Virus record (IMG/VR): IMGVR_UViG_3300043119_000756
Coordinates: 1 to 33,610 of that record
DNA: 33,610 bases
Direction: 5' to 3' (one strand)
Source of the DNA: a virus
The translations under genes and the position numbers were made by a program. Positions 13,758-21,648 of this stretch are shown in pieces. The notes under the pieces are model-generated. The model did no database searches and had not been told where the DNA came from. It saw only the letters and a list, made by a program, of their open reading frames with translations. The first letter of the stretch is position 1; every line of letters starts with the position of its first letter.

Positions 13758-14044
13758 GCACCTACGAGAGCCTCCGGGCCCAGATCAAGGCACACGAAGC
13801 TGAGGAGGCGCGCCTGCTCGCCGAGGTGGAGCGGCTGACGCAGCTGGCCGCCGCCGCCCGCCGCGAGGCCTTCGCCGAGGCCATCGACCTGATCGAGCAG
13901 CGCGCCGTGGACCGGGGCCGGCAAGTGGACGTGGCCCAAGCGGAGGGCGGCGCGTGGGAAGTGGTCGCCGGGAAGTCCTCGGAGCTCATCGCCGTGGCCG
14001 ACCTGCTGCGCCGCCGGCTGCCGGTCTTGACGCCCCCGGCCTGA
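13754..14044 (+). CDS. Coiled-coil hypothetical protein, last gene of the recombination operon (96 aa)
   Basis: The ATG at 13754 overlaps the previous stop. The first 50 residues (RAQIKAHEAEEARLLAEVER, LTQLAAAARREAFAEAIDLI) form a likely coiled coil, followed by a short globular end (SSELIAVADLLRRRLPVL). It is unrecognised. The gene is followed by the terminator-like hairpin at 14094-14130. Confidence 0.65.
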   Translation: MSTYESLRAQIKAHEAEEARLLAEVERLTQLAAAARREAFAEAIDLIEQRAVDRGRQVDVAQAEGGAWEVVAGKSSELIAVADLLRRRLPVLTPPA

Positions 14045-14093
14045 CCCGCTACGGGGGAGGCGCTGGCCCACCCGGCACGGTCCTCCCCGACCT

Positions 14094-14130
14094 CCCGCCG
14101 CGCTCTCACGGGTGCGGCGGGCTTGCTTTT
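14094..14130 (+). terminator. Rho-independent-like terminator after the recombination operon
   Basis: CCCGCCGC (14094-14101) and GCGGCGGG (14114-14121) form a perfect 8-bp stem with a 12-base loop, followed by CTTGCTTTT. The T-rich tail doubles as the -35 region of the late promoter, so the early unit ends exactly where the late unit begins. Confidence 0.65.
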
Positions 14131-14151
14131 GGCCTCGGCTCGGCGTAGGCT
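14123..14151 (+). promoter_or_regulatory. Late-operon promoter, probably giving a leaderless portal mRNA
   Basis: TTGCTT (14123-14128) and TAGGCT (14146-14151) are 17 bases apart. The expected start, about seven bases after the -10, falls at or next to the portal ATG (14159-14161), and there is no ribosome binding site before it. The portal message is therefore predicted to be leaderless. Confidence 0.6.
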
Positions 14152-14158
14152 GGCGCGC

Positions 14159-15427
14159 ATGAGCCTCTGGACCAACCTCCGCACGCGCTTTGCCCTGGCG
14201 CTCCGCTCCCTCCTCGGCCCCGGCGCCGAGGCTGAGACGCGCGCCCGCCTGCTCGGGCTGCCGGCGCCGCGACTGCCGATGGAGCGCGAGGTAGCCGTGG
14301 GCGGGCAGGACGCCAGCCGCGCGGCTTCGCGGTCGGCGCTGGTGAGCGCGGTGCTCGGGTCGAGCTTCGCGCAGACGTGCATGGGCAGGACGGCCAACGC
14401 CATCGCCGACACGCCGCTCAGCACGCTCGACCGCGCCGGGCAGCCCGTGGAGGCGCCGCAGGTGGCCGAGCTGCTCGGGTCCGCGTCCGGTGGCGAGCAT
14501 GGGCTGATGCTCCAACTTGCGCTCGACCTGCTCGCCGACGGCAACGCTTTCGCCGAGCTCCGGGGTGAGCCCACGCCGACCTCGCCGCGCCTCGGGCTCG
14601 TCATCCGGCACGACCCCGGCGACGTGACGCCGATCGTGGACGCCGAGGGGCTCATGGTCACCGGCTACCGCGTGACTACGCTGGCCGGGCAGTACACGGT
14701 CGCGCCCGGCCGCATGGCCCACGCCCGCCTGCTGCCGATCCGCGAGCGGCCCGACCACCTGCTCGGCGTGCCGCCGCTCTACGCGCTGCTGCCTGAGCTG
14801 GCGGGCGACCGCTCGCTCGCTGACTACCTCGCCACCCGGCCCCACGGTGTCGAGGACGGCGTGCTGCTGCGCTCTCGGAGCACGGATGCCGGGGGCCTCG
14901 CCGATCAGGTGCGGCTGGTCAAACGCTTCCGAGAGCGGACCGGCCTTTGGGTCGCCACCGATGGGGCCGAGTTGACCAGCCTGGGCGCTGGCATCGGCGC
15001 CCCGCGGGATGAGCTGCCGATGCGTGAAGACCTGCGCCGGTCGGTCATTCTCGCGCTCGGCCAGCCGCCGATTCTCTACGGGTTCAGCGTGACCAACGAC
15101 AGCGCCGCGCTGATGCAGGTCAGGGACGCCGCCGAGGCCCGCCGTGACCTAGCCGCCGTGCTCACCCGCGCCTTGCAGCCGATGGTCGATGCCGTCGCCA
15201 CCCCCGCCCAGCGCCGGGCCGGGCTGCGGGTCGCTTGCGACTGGCAGGCCGAGCTCGCGCTTGAAGCTCTCGCCGCCGAAGAGCAGCGCGCCCGGCTGGC
15301 CGCTGCCGCCATCGCTGCCGGCGCCGACCCGGCCCGCGCGTACGAGGCGCAGGGGCTCGTCTGGCCCGGTGCCGCCGCTCTCTCCCCCGCCGATGAGGCC
15401 GCTGGCCTTCGCCTCGTGAGGTCTTGA
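14159..15427 (+). CDS. Phage portal protein, HK97 type
   Basis: The 422-residue product has the features of HK97-family portals: an N-terminal helical part, SALVSAVLGSSFAQTCMGRT with an APQVAELL segment, a central region with LLADGNAFAELRG and the wing segment VTGYRVTTLAGQYTVAPGRM, HARLLPIRERPDHLLGVPPL, and a C-terminal stem with ELPMREDLRRSVILALGQPP. It forms the dodecameric ring through which terminase packages DNA and to which the tail connects. Start ATG 14159 was chosen because the earlier in-frame codon lies in the promoter. Its TGA overlaps the protease ATG (TGATG). Confidence 0.9.
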   Translation: MSLWTNLRTRFALALRSLLGPGAEAETRARLLGLPAPRLPMEREVAVGGQDASRAASRSALVSAVLGSSFAQTCMGRTANAIADTPLSTLDRAGQPVEAPQVAELLGSASGGEHGLMLQLALDLLADGNAFAELRGEPTPTSPRLGLVIRHDPGDVTPIVDAEGLMVTGYRVTTLAGQYTVAPGRMAHARLLPIRERPDHLLGVPPLYALLPELAGDRSLADYLATRPHGVEDGVLLRSRSTDAGGLADQVRLVKRFRERTGLWVATDGAELTSLGAGIGAPRDELPMREDLRRSVILALGQPPILYGFSVTNDSAALMQVRDAAEARRDLAAVLTRALQPMVDAVATPAQRRAGLRVACDWQAELALEALAAEEQRARLAAAAIAAGADPARAYEAQGLVWPGAAALSPADEAAGLRLVRS

Positions 15428-16572
15428 TGGTCCGCTCTCCGACTCGCCCGACCCGCCGCCGCGGCTCGCTCGCCCTCTCCGTGGAGCGCGAGGGCTCCGA
15501 GTACGTCCTGAACACGGGCGGTGCCTACGGGGGCGAGATGCACCTGACGGGCGCCATTCGCCTGCGCCTCGCTCAGCCCGGCGATGAGCTGCCGATGCTG
15601 CGCAATCACGACCAGAGCCGCCTCATCGGGGCGTGGACCGGCGTGCGGGTGGACGGGCGGCGCGTGGTCGCCACCGGCCTGCGCTGGGCCGCCACCGTCG
15701 ACGCCGCCGAGCAGCGCGTGCTCGCTGAGGATGGGCTGCTGCGGGCCGCCTCCATCGGCTTCTCGGGGCGCTGGCGCTACCGGGGCGACCTTGGCCCCGA
15801 GGAGCTTGCCGCGCTCGCTGCCGAGGGCGCCGATCTGACCCGCTTGCAAACCGTCATCGACGACGTGGAGGTCTACGAGGCCTCGATGGTCGCGGTGGGC
15901 GCCGATGAGGGCGCGCGGTGGTCGATGGACGACGGGATGGAAGACGAGGACGAAGGCCTGAGCGACGCGCAGCGCCTCGCCGTGGCACACCTCGTCAGGC
16001 ATCACGACATGAGCGAGGCCGACGCGCTCGCCGAGGTGCTCGGCCCGGTGCTGCCGGCCGCGCCTGTCGCCGAGGAGGCCGCCGCTGAGGAGGCCCCCGC
16101 CGACCCGCCCGCCACCGATGACGGCGCGCTGTACGACGTGCCCGCTGAGGTCCGCGCCGCGGCGCAGCAGGGCCTCGACTGGCGCCAGGAGTACGGGCGC
16201 GGCGGGACCGCCTCGGGCGTCCGCACCGCCCGCGCGCTCACCTCGGGCCGCGTGGAGCCTGAGCTGCTGCTGACCATCGCCGCGTGGTGGGCGCGCTTCT
16301 CGCAAGTCGAGGGCCCCGCCGAGGAGCCCGACGGCACCCCGAGCGCGCTGACCATCGCCCGCGCGCTGTGGGGCGGTGATGGCGCCAGCGCCTGGGCCGA
16401 CGGCCTCGCCGACGATGCCCGCTCCGAGGTGGAGGGTGAGGCCGCGCTGTCCGCAGCAGAAGCACCCACCGTCTCTGCTGAGCTTTCCGCGTGGTGGGCT
16501 GCTCGCCCGCCCGCCCCTGACCCCTTGACCCTGTGGTGGACCGGCGCCGCGGGCGACACCTCCCACCGGTAG
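15427..16572 (+). CDS. HK97-type prohead protease with long C-terminal extension
   Basis: The N-terminal 160 residues match prohead proteases (peptidase family U35): PMLRNHDQSRLIGAWTGV with probable catalytic His61, LLRAASIGFSGRWRY with Ser109, and the strand VEVYEASMVAVGAD (147-160). The enzyme trims the capsid delta domain during maturation. The remaining 220 residues are an acidic Ala/Pro/Glu-rich region (APVAEEAAAEEAPADPPATD) and a helical C-terminus with Trp-containing repeats (AWWARFSQVEG, AWWAARPPAPDP). The extension makes the protein about twice the usual length; it might serve as a scaffold. ATG 15427 overlaps the portal stop. Confidence 0.88.
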   Translation: MVRSPTRPTRRRGSLALSVEREGSEYVLNTGGAYGGEMHLTGAIRLRLAQPGDELPMLRNHDQSRLIGAWTGVRVDGRRVVATGLRWAATVDAAEQRVLAEDGLLRAASIGFSGRWRYRGDLGPEELAALAAEGADLTRLQTVIDDVEVYEASMVAVGADEGARWSMDDGMEDEDEGLSDAQRLAVAHLVRHHDMSEADALAEVLGPVLPAAPVAEEAAAEEAPADPPATDDGALYDVPAEVRAAAQQGLDWRQEYGRGGTASGVRTARALTSGRVEPELLLTIAAWWARFSQVEGPAEEPDGTPSALTIARALWGGDGASAWADGLADDARSEVEGEAALSAAEAPTVSAELSAWWAARPPAPDPLTLWWTGAAGDTSHR

Positions 16573-16581
16573 GAGCATCCC

Positions 16582-18240
16582 ATGACCGTGCCCCAGAACC
16601 CCGCGGAGGTCGTCGCCGAGCTGGCGGCCCTCCGGACGCAGACCGACACCCTCACCCTGCGCCTCGATGAGACGCAGGCGAGCATCGCCAAGGCTGGCGG
16701 CGCCGCGAGCGCGGCCGACCCGAGCCACGTCCCCGGCACCCTCTCCGCGTGGCGCACCGAGGCCGGAGCCTTTGCCTTCGACGACTGCCAGCGGCAGGTG
16801 GAGATCGAGGTGGACGGCGTCAAGCAGGCGGGCCTCGCCATCCGGCCCGGCTACCTCAGCGCCTCCGCTGACAAGCACGTCCCGGCCGACCACCGCGAGC
16901 CCCGTGCTGAGTGGCGCCGCAGCCTGGGCGCCTTGGCGGCCCTCGACCTCGCGGGCTGGCGCGGGCAGGTCCGCAGCTCCGAGTACGCGCAGATCGTTGA
17001 CGGCGCCCTGGCCGCGGCGGATCGCATGCCGGCCGGGCTTCGGAGCCACGCCGCTGCCTACACCCGCGCCCATGCCGAGCGGGTCACCCGTCAAGCCGGC
17101 GCGCTCAGTCGCCGTGAGGGCGCCTTCATCGCCAACACCAGCGGCACCGGCATCCCTGGCGCGGACTTTATCAACCCGGAGTTCATCGACCGGAACGTGA
17201 TCAACGTCTCCAGCGTTCGAGCCAACGTGGGCCTCGCGCGCTCCATCGCGAGCATCACCGGGCTCCACGAGGACGAAGGGCTGAAGGTCCGCGTCATCGT
17301 CTCCCCTGGCGGCTTCGCGAACTTCGACAGCCCCAAGACCGACACCCTCGGAACGTTCCCCATCACCAACGTCGAAACGACCACCGGCAGCATCACCGGC
17401 GGCATGGGTGTGTGGGCGCACAACATCGCCGACAAGGACATGCGGGGCGACCCCCGGCTGACGGTGGACCTCGTCGCCATGCTGCTCAACGGCGCCGATG
17501 AGGCCGACATGAGCGCCGACGACGCCACGCTGCTCCACGGCCACAAGGTCGACACCGCCGCTGCTCACCAGTACGCCTCGGCTGGTCTCGCTGCGCTGGC
17601 CTGGGATGGGCGCGACGCGAACCGCAGCGGCACCAACATCGACCCCCTCATCCGGTCCACCGGCCTCGTGCGCGAGGCCATCGCCCGCAGCGCGACCGTC
17701 AATGGCGTCTCGGGCGCCGGCCTCTCGGCCGCGACCGATTGGCTCAGCTCGCAGGCCAACTTCGTTAAGGCCCACATCGCTGCCAAGGACTCGATGGATG
17801 AGCAGTACCGGGGCGGCGGCTTGGTGCTCGTCATCAGCCGCAAGGCCGCCGACAAGCTGCGGTTCCTGCCGGTGACCACCACCGCGACCGGTACGCCCCT
17901 CATCAGGGTTGCCACCGAAGCGGAGCGCGCCGCAACCCCGCTGTTTGTGGGCGTCATCGCCGACGGGACGCTCGTCTTTGAGCACAGCTACATGGCCTCC
18001 GGCAAGTGGAGCACGTCGGGCCTCGTGACCGGCTCCGGGTCCATCGACGCCGCGGTCTACGTGCAGCTCGCCGTCTTCCTGTGGGTCACCGGCCCCGACC
18101 ACGGCCGCATCCTGCGCGAGATGGTGCCGCGGACGATGGCGACCACCTTGACCCGCGTCCGCCACAAGGTGCTCTACTGCCCTGTTCCCACGGCGCGCAA
18201 GCCCGTGTCGCTGCTCTTCAACGTCTCCGCTCAGTCGTGA
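16582..18240 (+). CDS. Major capsid protein, HK97 fold
   Basis: The 552-residue product starts at ATG 16582 after GGAG. Its N-terminal 40 residues are a coiled coil (VVAELAALRTQTDTLTLRLD, ETQASIAKAG), the usual scaffold or delta domain removed by the protease. Later segments (GTGIPGADFINPEFIDRNVI, NVSSVRANVGLARSIASITG, and KVRVIVSPGGFANFDSPKTD) are typical of the capsid core. The 552-residue length is on the long side for the family. It lies directly behind the protease, as in HK97-like head modules. Confidence 0.9.
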   Translation: MTVPQNPAEVVAELAALRTQTDTLTLRLDETQASIAKAGGAASAADPSHVPGTLSAWRTEAGAFAFDDCQRQVEIEVDGVKQAGLAIRPGYLSASADKHVPADHREPRAEWRRSLGALAALDLAGWRGQVRSSEYAQIVDGALAAADRMPAGLRSHAAAYTRAHAERVTRQAGALSRREGAFIANTSGTGIPGADFINPEFIDRNVINVSSVRANVGLARSIASITGLHEDEGLKVRVIVSPGGFANFDSPKTDTLGTFPITNVETTTGSITGGMGVWAHNIADKDMRGDPRLTVDLVAMLLNGADEADMSADDATLLHGHKVDTAAAHQYASAGLAALAWDGRDANRSGTNIDPLIRSTGLVREAIARSATVNGVSGAGLSAATDWLSSQANFVKAHIAAKDSMDEQYRGGGLVLVISRKAADKLRFLPVTTTATGTPLIRVATEAERAATPLFVGVIADGTLVFEHSYMASGKWSTSGLVTGSGSIDAAVYVQLAVFLWVTGPDHGRILREMVPRTMATTLTRVRHKVLYCPVPTARKPVSLLFNVSAQS

Positions 18241-18247
18241 GGTAACC

Positions 18248-18607
18248 ATGCCCGATCGCTTCATCGTCTCCATCCCCGGCATCACCGGCAACGCCGCCGC
18301 CACCGGAGAGTGGGTGGTCCCGCTCCCGATGGCCTGCCGCGTCATCGAGGCGTGGATCACCGATGCCGACGGCATCGCCGCCGACAATACTGACTACGTC
18401 GACAGCGACATCACCGGCACCACCGGCTACGACTCGCGCGCTGCGAACCAGGGCGCGCTGACTGCCGACACCCCCCTGCAGCTCACCCTGAGCCCCTCGG
18501 CGGCTGTGCTCGCTCGGGGCGCTCAGCTCAAGGTGACGCTCGCCAAGGGGGGCTCCGGCAAGGCCACCGAGATCGGCGTCTCGTGGCTGCTGGAGCCGGC
18601 CAACTGA
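18248..18607 (+). CDS. Probable capsid decoration or stabilising protein (119 aa)
   Basis: The product (MPDRFIVSIPGITGNAAATG, EWVVPLPMACRVIEAWITDA, LKVTLAKGGSGKATEIGVSW) is rich in beta strands and Gly/Ala/Thr, with no signal or membrane segment. Its place right after the capsid gene is where head-decoration proteins are encoded. The role rests on position and composition, not on a recognised family. ATG 18248 follows GAGGTAACC. Confidence 0.6.
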   Translation: MPDRFIVSIPGITGNAAATGEWVVPLPMACRVIEAWITDADGIAADNTDYVDSDITGTTGYDSRAANQGALTADTPLQLTLSPSAAVLARGAQLKVTLAKGGSGKATEIGVSWLLEPAN

Positions 18608-18633
18608 GCCGATCGCCGGCATCGTGCTAAGCT

Positions 18634-18663
18634 GAGGGCGGCGGGGTCACACCTGCCGCCCTC
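18634..18663 (+). other. Perfect 9-bp hairpin between two head genes
   Basis: GAGGGCGGC (18634-18642) and GCCGCCCTC (18655-18663) form a perfect stem with a 12-base loop. There is no T-tract, so a rho-independent terminator is unlikely. It could set message stability or partial termination so that capsid and first decoration protein are made in excess over the later genes. Confidence 0.5.
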
Positions 18664-18680
18664 TCTCGCTGGAGGCCCTC

Positions 18681-18977
18681 GTGGCTGCACAGACCCTCGA
18701 CCTCTCCACCGCCGTCCGCCAGCGGACCGAGGCTGTCACCGGCGTCGACAGCACGGACGGCCTCGACATCACCCTCGCCCTCGGGACCGCCGTGGTCATG
18801 CTGCGGGTGACGCACGCCTGCTCGTGGCGCTGGAGCGAGAGCGATGAGCTCGTGCCGGTCGATGCCGGGGCGTGGCTCAGCATCCCCGGCCCGAGCGCCG
18901 CCGGGCTGCCGGCCTCGACCACGCTCCACGTGCGGGCCGACAGCACGAGCGCGAGCGTCTACGTGGCGGTGTCGTGA
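18681..18977 (+). CDS. Small beta-rich head or fibre accessory protein (98 aa)
   Basis: The GTG start at 18681 has GGAGG upstream. The product (MAAQTLDLSTAVRQRTEAVT, LDITLALGTAVVMLRVTHAC, STTLHVRADSTSASVYVAVS) is a beta-sandwich-like sequence with no recognised family. Its TGA overlaps the ATG of the Ig-repeat gene (TGATG), suggesting the two products act together on the virion surface. Confidence 0.6.
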   Translation: MAAQTLDLSTAVRQRTEAVTGVDSTDGLDITLALGTAVVMLRVTHACSWRWSESDELVPVDAGAWLSIPGPSAAGLPASTTLHVRADSTSASVYVAVS

Positions 18978-20425
18978 TGGGGTGCGTGGTCTGGCCGGCG
19001 TACCCCGCGGGCGGGCCGCAGGCTGACAGCGGCGACGCGCTCACCTGGGCCGCCCCGGCCGCAACGCTCGTCACCGCCGGCACCACGTCCGGCGCTGTCT
19101 CGTGGCCGACCCCCACGGGCGGGTCGGGCAGCTACACCTACAGCGCCGCGGGTGTCGTCAGCGACTCGGCGGGCGCTTCGAGCACCGCGACCGTCGCGAC
19201 CGCCGGCACCGCGCCGGGCACGACCACCGTTTCGGGCCTCGTGAACGGCCAAACGGTCGTGCTACAGCGCACTGTCACCGATTCGGACGGCGCGACCGTC
19301 ACCGTGCAAGCCGCTGTCACCGTCGCCGCGACCGCAGCCGGCGTCACCCCCGGCACAGCGCCCTCGGGGCAGACCCTGGCGGCGGGCACCACCTCGGCCA
19401 CGATCGGCACCTGGGGCGCCCCGAGCGGCGGGACGGGCCCCTACACCTACGCCGTGACCGACCCCAGCGGCGGCACCACGATCAGCGGCTCTGGCCTCGG
19501 CCCGTGGACCGCGGCGGGCCTCACGGATGGCGTGACCTACGCCTTCCTGCTCACGATCACGGACTCGCTCGGCGCCAAGGGCTACAGCGTCGTGACGGTC
19601 TCGGTCGCCGCGGCTGCCTCGACTGGCGAGTGGGTTGTCGTTGACTCGCTTCGGTTTGACGATGGCGACTGGACTGCGGTCACGAGCACGTCCACGGCGC
19701 AGTCTACGTCCGCCTTCCAACTCACGTTGTACGCCGCCGACGGCACCACCCCGCGCGCGTACATCTACAACAACCTTGCGATTGCCCGGACGGTCACGCT
19801 TGACGCCGATGGGTTGACCCTTGTCAACGGCACAAGCGCGGTGGCCCCGGCCCTTGGCGTCTGGCCGGTTGGGTGGGAGGCGCTTCGCGGCGGCGCCCGC
19901 TCCGACGCTTGGCTCATCGAGGCGCTTGTCGAGGGTGAAGAGCCGGCAGGGTCGGGCGCTTTCGTTCACCTCCAGGGCATCAGCACCGCGACCGGCACCC
20001 CAGCGGCGACGCCGACAACCGGCGTCCGTGCCGTCAACTCGTCCACGAACGCGATCGTCTATGCGGCATCCTACATCGCCGCGTTCGACAACGTAGCGGT
20101 TCGCACGGTCGCCCCTGCCCCAAACCGCAGCTATGCCGCGTCTGTGCAGGTCACGATCGCCGACAGCCGCCGCCATGACGTGTTCATCACGCCGGGCGCG
20201 ACCGACTTCTGTGAGCCCCAGACCGGCCTCCGGGTGCGCGCTCAGGGTGCGTCGTCGTCGATGTCGGCGGTGGGCGCCGAGAACCCAACGTCCGCCGCTT
20301 GGTTCGGCACGTCCGTTTCGGCGCGCACGAAGTGGTGGCTATACCACGATGGAACAGCTACCTCCGGCTCGTTTGTCCGCGTGGTCGGTCTGCGCCTCCT
20401 CCGCAAGCCCCAAGGGAGCCTCTAA
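18977..20425 (+). CDS. Ig-like repeat protein, probable head fibre or surface adhesin
   Basis: The 482-residue product begins with two repeats of about 85-95 residues (roughly 18-115 and 118-210), each with a GSYTYS or GPYTYAV core strand and the closing strand pattern VTDSDGATVTVQ or ITDSLGAKGYSV. These match Ig/PKD-like modules common on phage surfaces. The C-terminal 270 residues are a different beta-rich domain (VDSLRFDDGDWTAVTSTSTA, RSDAWLIEALVEGEEP, HDVFITPGATDFCEPQTGLR) with little Lys and many Ser/Thr, as in receptor- or carbohydrate-binding proteins. Lying among head genes, it is more likely a head fibre than a tail fibre. Unlike its neighbours, parts of the C-terminal half use noticeably more A/T third bases. 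Confidence 0.72.
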   Translation: MGCVVWPAYPAGGPQADSGDALTWAAPAATLVTAGTTSGAVSWPTPTGGSGSYTYSAAGVVSDSAGASSTATVATAGTAPGTTTVSGLVNGQTVVLQRTVTDSDGATVTVQAAVTVAATAAGVTPGTAPSGQTLAAGTTSATIGTWGAPSGGTGPYTYAVTDPSGGTTISGSGLGPWTAAGLTDGVTYAFLLTITDSLGAKGYSVVTVSVAAAASTGEWVVVDSLRFDDGDWTAVTSTSTAQSTSAFQLTLYAADGTTPRAYIYNNLAIARTVTLDADGLTLVNGTSAVAPALGVWPVGWEALRGGARSDAWLIEALVEGEEPAGSGAFVHLQGISTATGTPAATPTTGVRAVNSSTNAIVYAASYIAAFDNVAVRTVAPAPNRSYAASVQVTIADSRRHDVFITPGATDFCEPQTGLRVRAQGASSSMSAVGAENPTSAAWFGTSVSARTKWWLYHDGTATSGSFVRVVGLRLLRKPQGSL

Positions 20426-20640
20426 TGCTTGCCGCCTTTGAGTGGGAACAATCCGACCCGCCGCCCGGTGGGCGCGTCTCCGTCGTCATTCGGATGACGC
20501 ACGCCGAGGCGTCGGCCCTCATCGACGCGACGACCGACAGCGCCACCACCCCGAGCGCCGCCGACAGCCGCGCCATCGCCCGGCCGATCGGGCTGGCGCT
20601 GCAAGCCGCCGTCGCCGACGGCTCCCTGGTGCTGCCGTGA
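20425..20640 (+). CDS. Hypothetical protein (71 aa)
   Basis: The ATG at 20425 overlaps the preceding TAA (TAATG). The product has a beta start (MLAAFEWEQSDPPPGGRVSV, VIRMTHAEASALIDATTDSA) and a C-terminal helix. It is unrecognised. It sits between the Ig-repeat protein and the amidase gene. Confidence 0.55.
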   Translation: MLAAFEWEQSDPPPGGRVSVVIRMTHAEASALIDATTDSATTPSAADSRAIARPIGLALQAAVADGSLVLP

Positions 20641-20732
20641 CCGCGCCCCGTGTCCGCCTGCTCGCGGTGGGCCGCTGGCCCGCGATCCTCGCCACGCTCC
20701 GGGCCGCCATGCTGCGCCCGCTGGAGGGCTGA
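20637..20732 (+). CDS. Very small ORF before the amidase (31 aa)
   Basis: A GTG at 20637 overlaps the preceding TGA (GTGA), and the frame ends at a TGA that overlaps the amidase ATG (TGATG). The product (VTAPRVRLLAVGRWPAILAT, then LRAAMLRPLEG) is basic and amphipathic or weakly hydrophobic. Both joints match the coupling used by real genes here, and the end of the frame supplies the amidase's GGAGG. It may be a real micro-protein or simply a coupling device. Confidence 0.4.
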   Translation: MTAPRVRLLAVGRWPAILATLRAAMLRPLEG

Positions 20733-21394
20733 TGCGTCCCTTCGTCGCCCTCATCCCAGGCCACGGCGCCCGCGTCACCAAGGAGGGCCGCGCCGTCCAT
20801 GACCCCGGCGCTTCGTGCATCGGGCGCGACTCCGAGGGCCGCGCCGAGACGTACATCGAGGAGGACCGCGTGCGGACCCTCGCCCCGCGCCTCGCCGCTC
20901 GCCTCGTGGCCGCTGGCGTGGCCGCCGCCATCTTCGACGCAGCGGCGCCCAGCCCCGACGCCGACCCCGGCCGGAGCTACCGGGTGCGGTGTCGGAGGGC
21001 GGTGGCGGAAGCGAAGGCCCGCGGCTTCGGCTCCGTGCTCGCGCTCCACCTGCACTTCAACGCGGGCCGCGGCACCTACACCGCCGCGATTTACCACCCC
21101 GGCGAGCGGCACACCGGGCTGTGGGCGATGGCCATCGAGAGCCACCTGTCCACGCTTTCCGGCATCACCCGCCGGCACGGGCCGAGCATCGTGGCCGACT
21201 TCCCGCGCGCCGACGGCCTCATCCGGGCCGCCTGGGCTGCGGGTGAGGGGTCGCCGGTAGCCGTCCACGCCATCGTGCTGGAGGCTGCCTTCATCGACCA
21301 GCCCGCACACTGGCCGCACCTGAGCGACGGCGGGCTCGACCTGCTCGCCGACGCCATCACCGCCGGCCTGCTCGCCGGCCTGGGGACGCCATGA
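20732..21394 (+). CDS. N-acetylmuramoyl-L-alanine amidase (Amidase_3-like endolysin)
   Basis: The 220-residue product has the zinc-amidase pattern: ALIPGHG with His11, an acidic ligand candidate in AETYIEED (39-45), HLHFNAG with His106/His108 and Asn110 (106-112), and a catalytic Glu in VLEAAFID (Glu184). These enzymes cut the bond between MurNAc and the stem peptide of peptidoglycan. No signal peptide or wall-binding domain is seen, so it needs a holin or acts from the virion. Its place between head-surface and connector genes is unusual for an endolysin. ATG 20732 follows GGAGG. Confidence 0.85.
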   Translation: MRPFVALIPGHGARVTKEGRAVHDPGASCIGRDSEGRAETYIEEDRVRTLAPRLAARLVAAGVAAAIFDAAAPSPDADPGRSYRVRCRRAVAEAKARGFGSVLALHLHFNAGRGTYTAAIYHPGERHTGLWAMAIESHLSTLSGITRRHGPSIVADFPRADGLIRAAWAAGEGSPVAVHAIVLEAAFIDQPAHWPHLSDGGLDLLADAITAGLLAGLGTP

Positions 21395-21648
21395 CCCGCA
21401 CCCGCACCCCTGACGGCGCGTGGAGCGCGCCCGAGCCTGAGCGCGCGCTGCCGCTGGCCGGCGCCGCCTATGGCACCATGCGCGCCGTGGTCGCCGCCCT
21501 GTCGCCGTTGGGCGAGCTCGGGCGGCACGTGTCGCGCGCGGAGGCACGCGCCCTGCTGCGGGAGGCCCGGCAGCTTGTGGCCGCCCTCGAGGGGATGCTG
21601 GCCGAGCCCGGCACCGCGGGGGCGCAGAGCCCCGACCGGAACACCTGA
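21391..21648 (+). CDS. Hypothetical protein after the amidase (85 aa)
   Basis: The ATG at 21391 overlaps the amidase TGA (ATGA), and its own TGA overlaps the ATG of the connector gene (TGATG). The product is helical in its centre (AAYGTMRAVVAALSPLGELG, RAEARALLREARQLVAALEG) with a Pro-rich start. No membrane segment is strong enough to call a holin. It is unrecognised. Confidence 0.6.
   Translation: MTRTRTPDGAWSAPEPERALPLAGAAYGTMRAVVAALSPLGELGRHVSRAEARALLREARQLVAALEGMLAEPGTAGAQSPDRNT

Noticed and set aside
15076-18387. 1103-codon open frame on the minus strand
   Set aside because: It lies opposite the portal, protease and capsid genes. Very GC-rich DNA leaves long open antisense frames, and this one has no domain and a Gly/Arg/Ala composition.
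20336-20348. Palindrome GTGGCTATACCAC as an operator
   Set aside because: It lies inside the Ig-repeat gene, differs from the ATAGCGCGCTAT core and has no promoter nearby.
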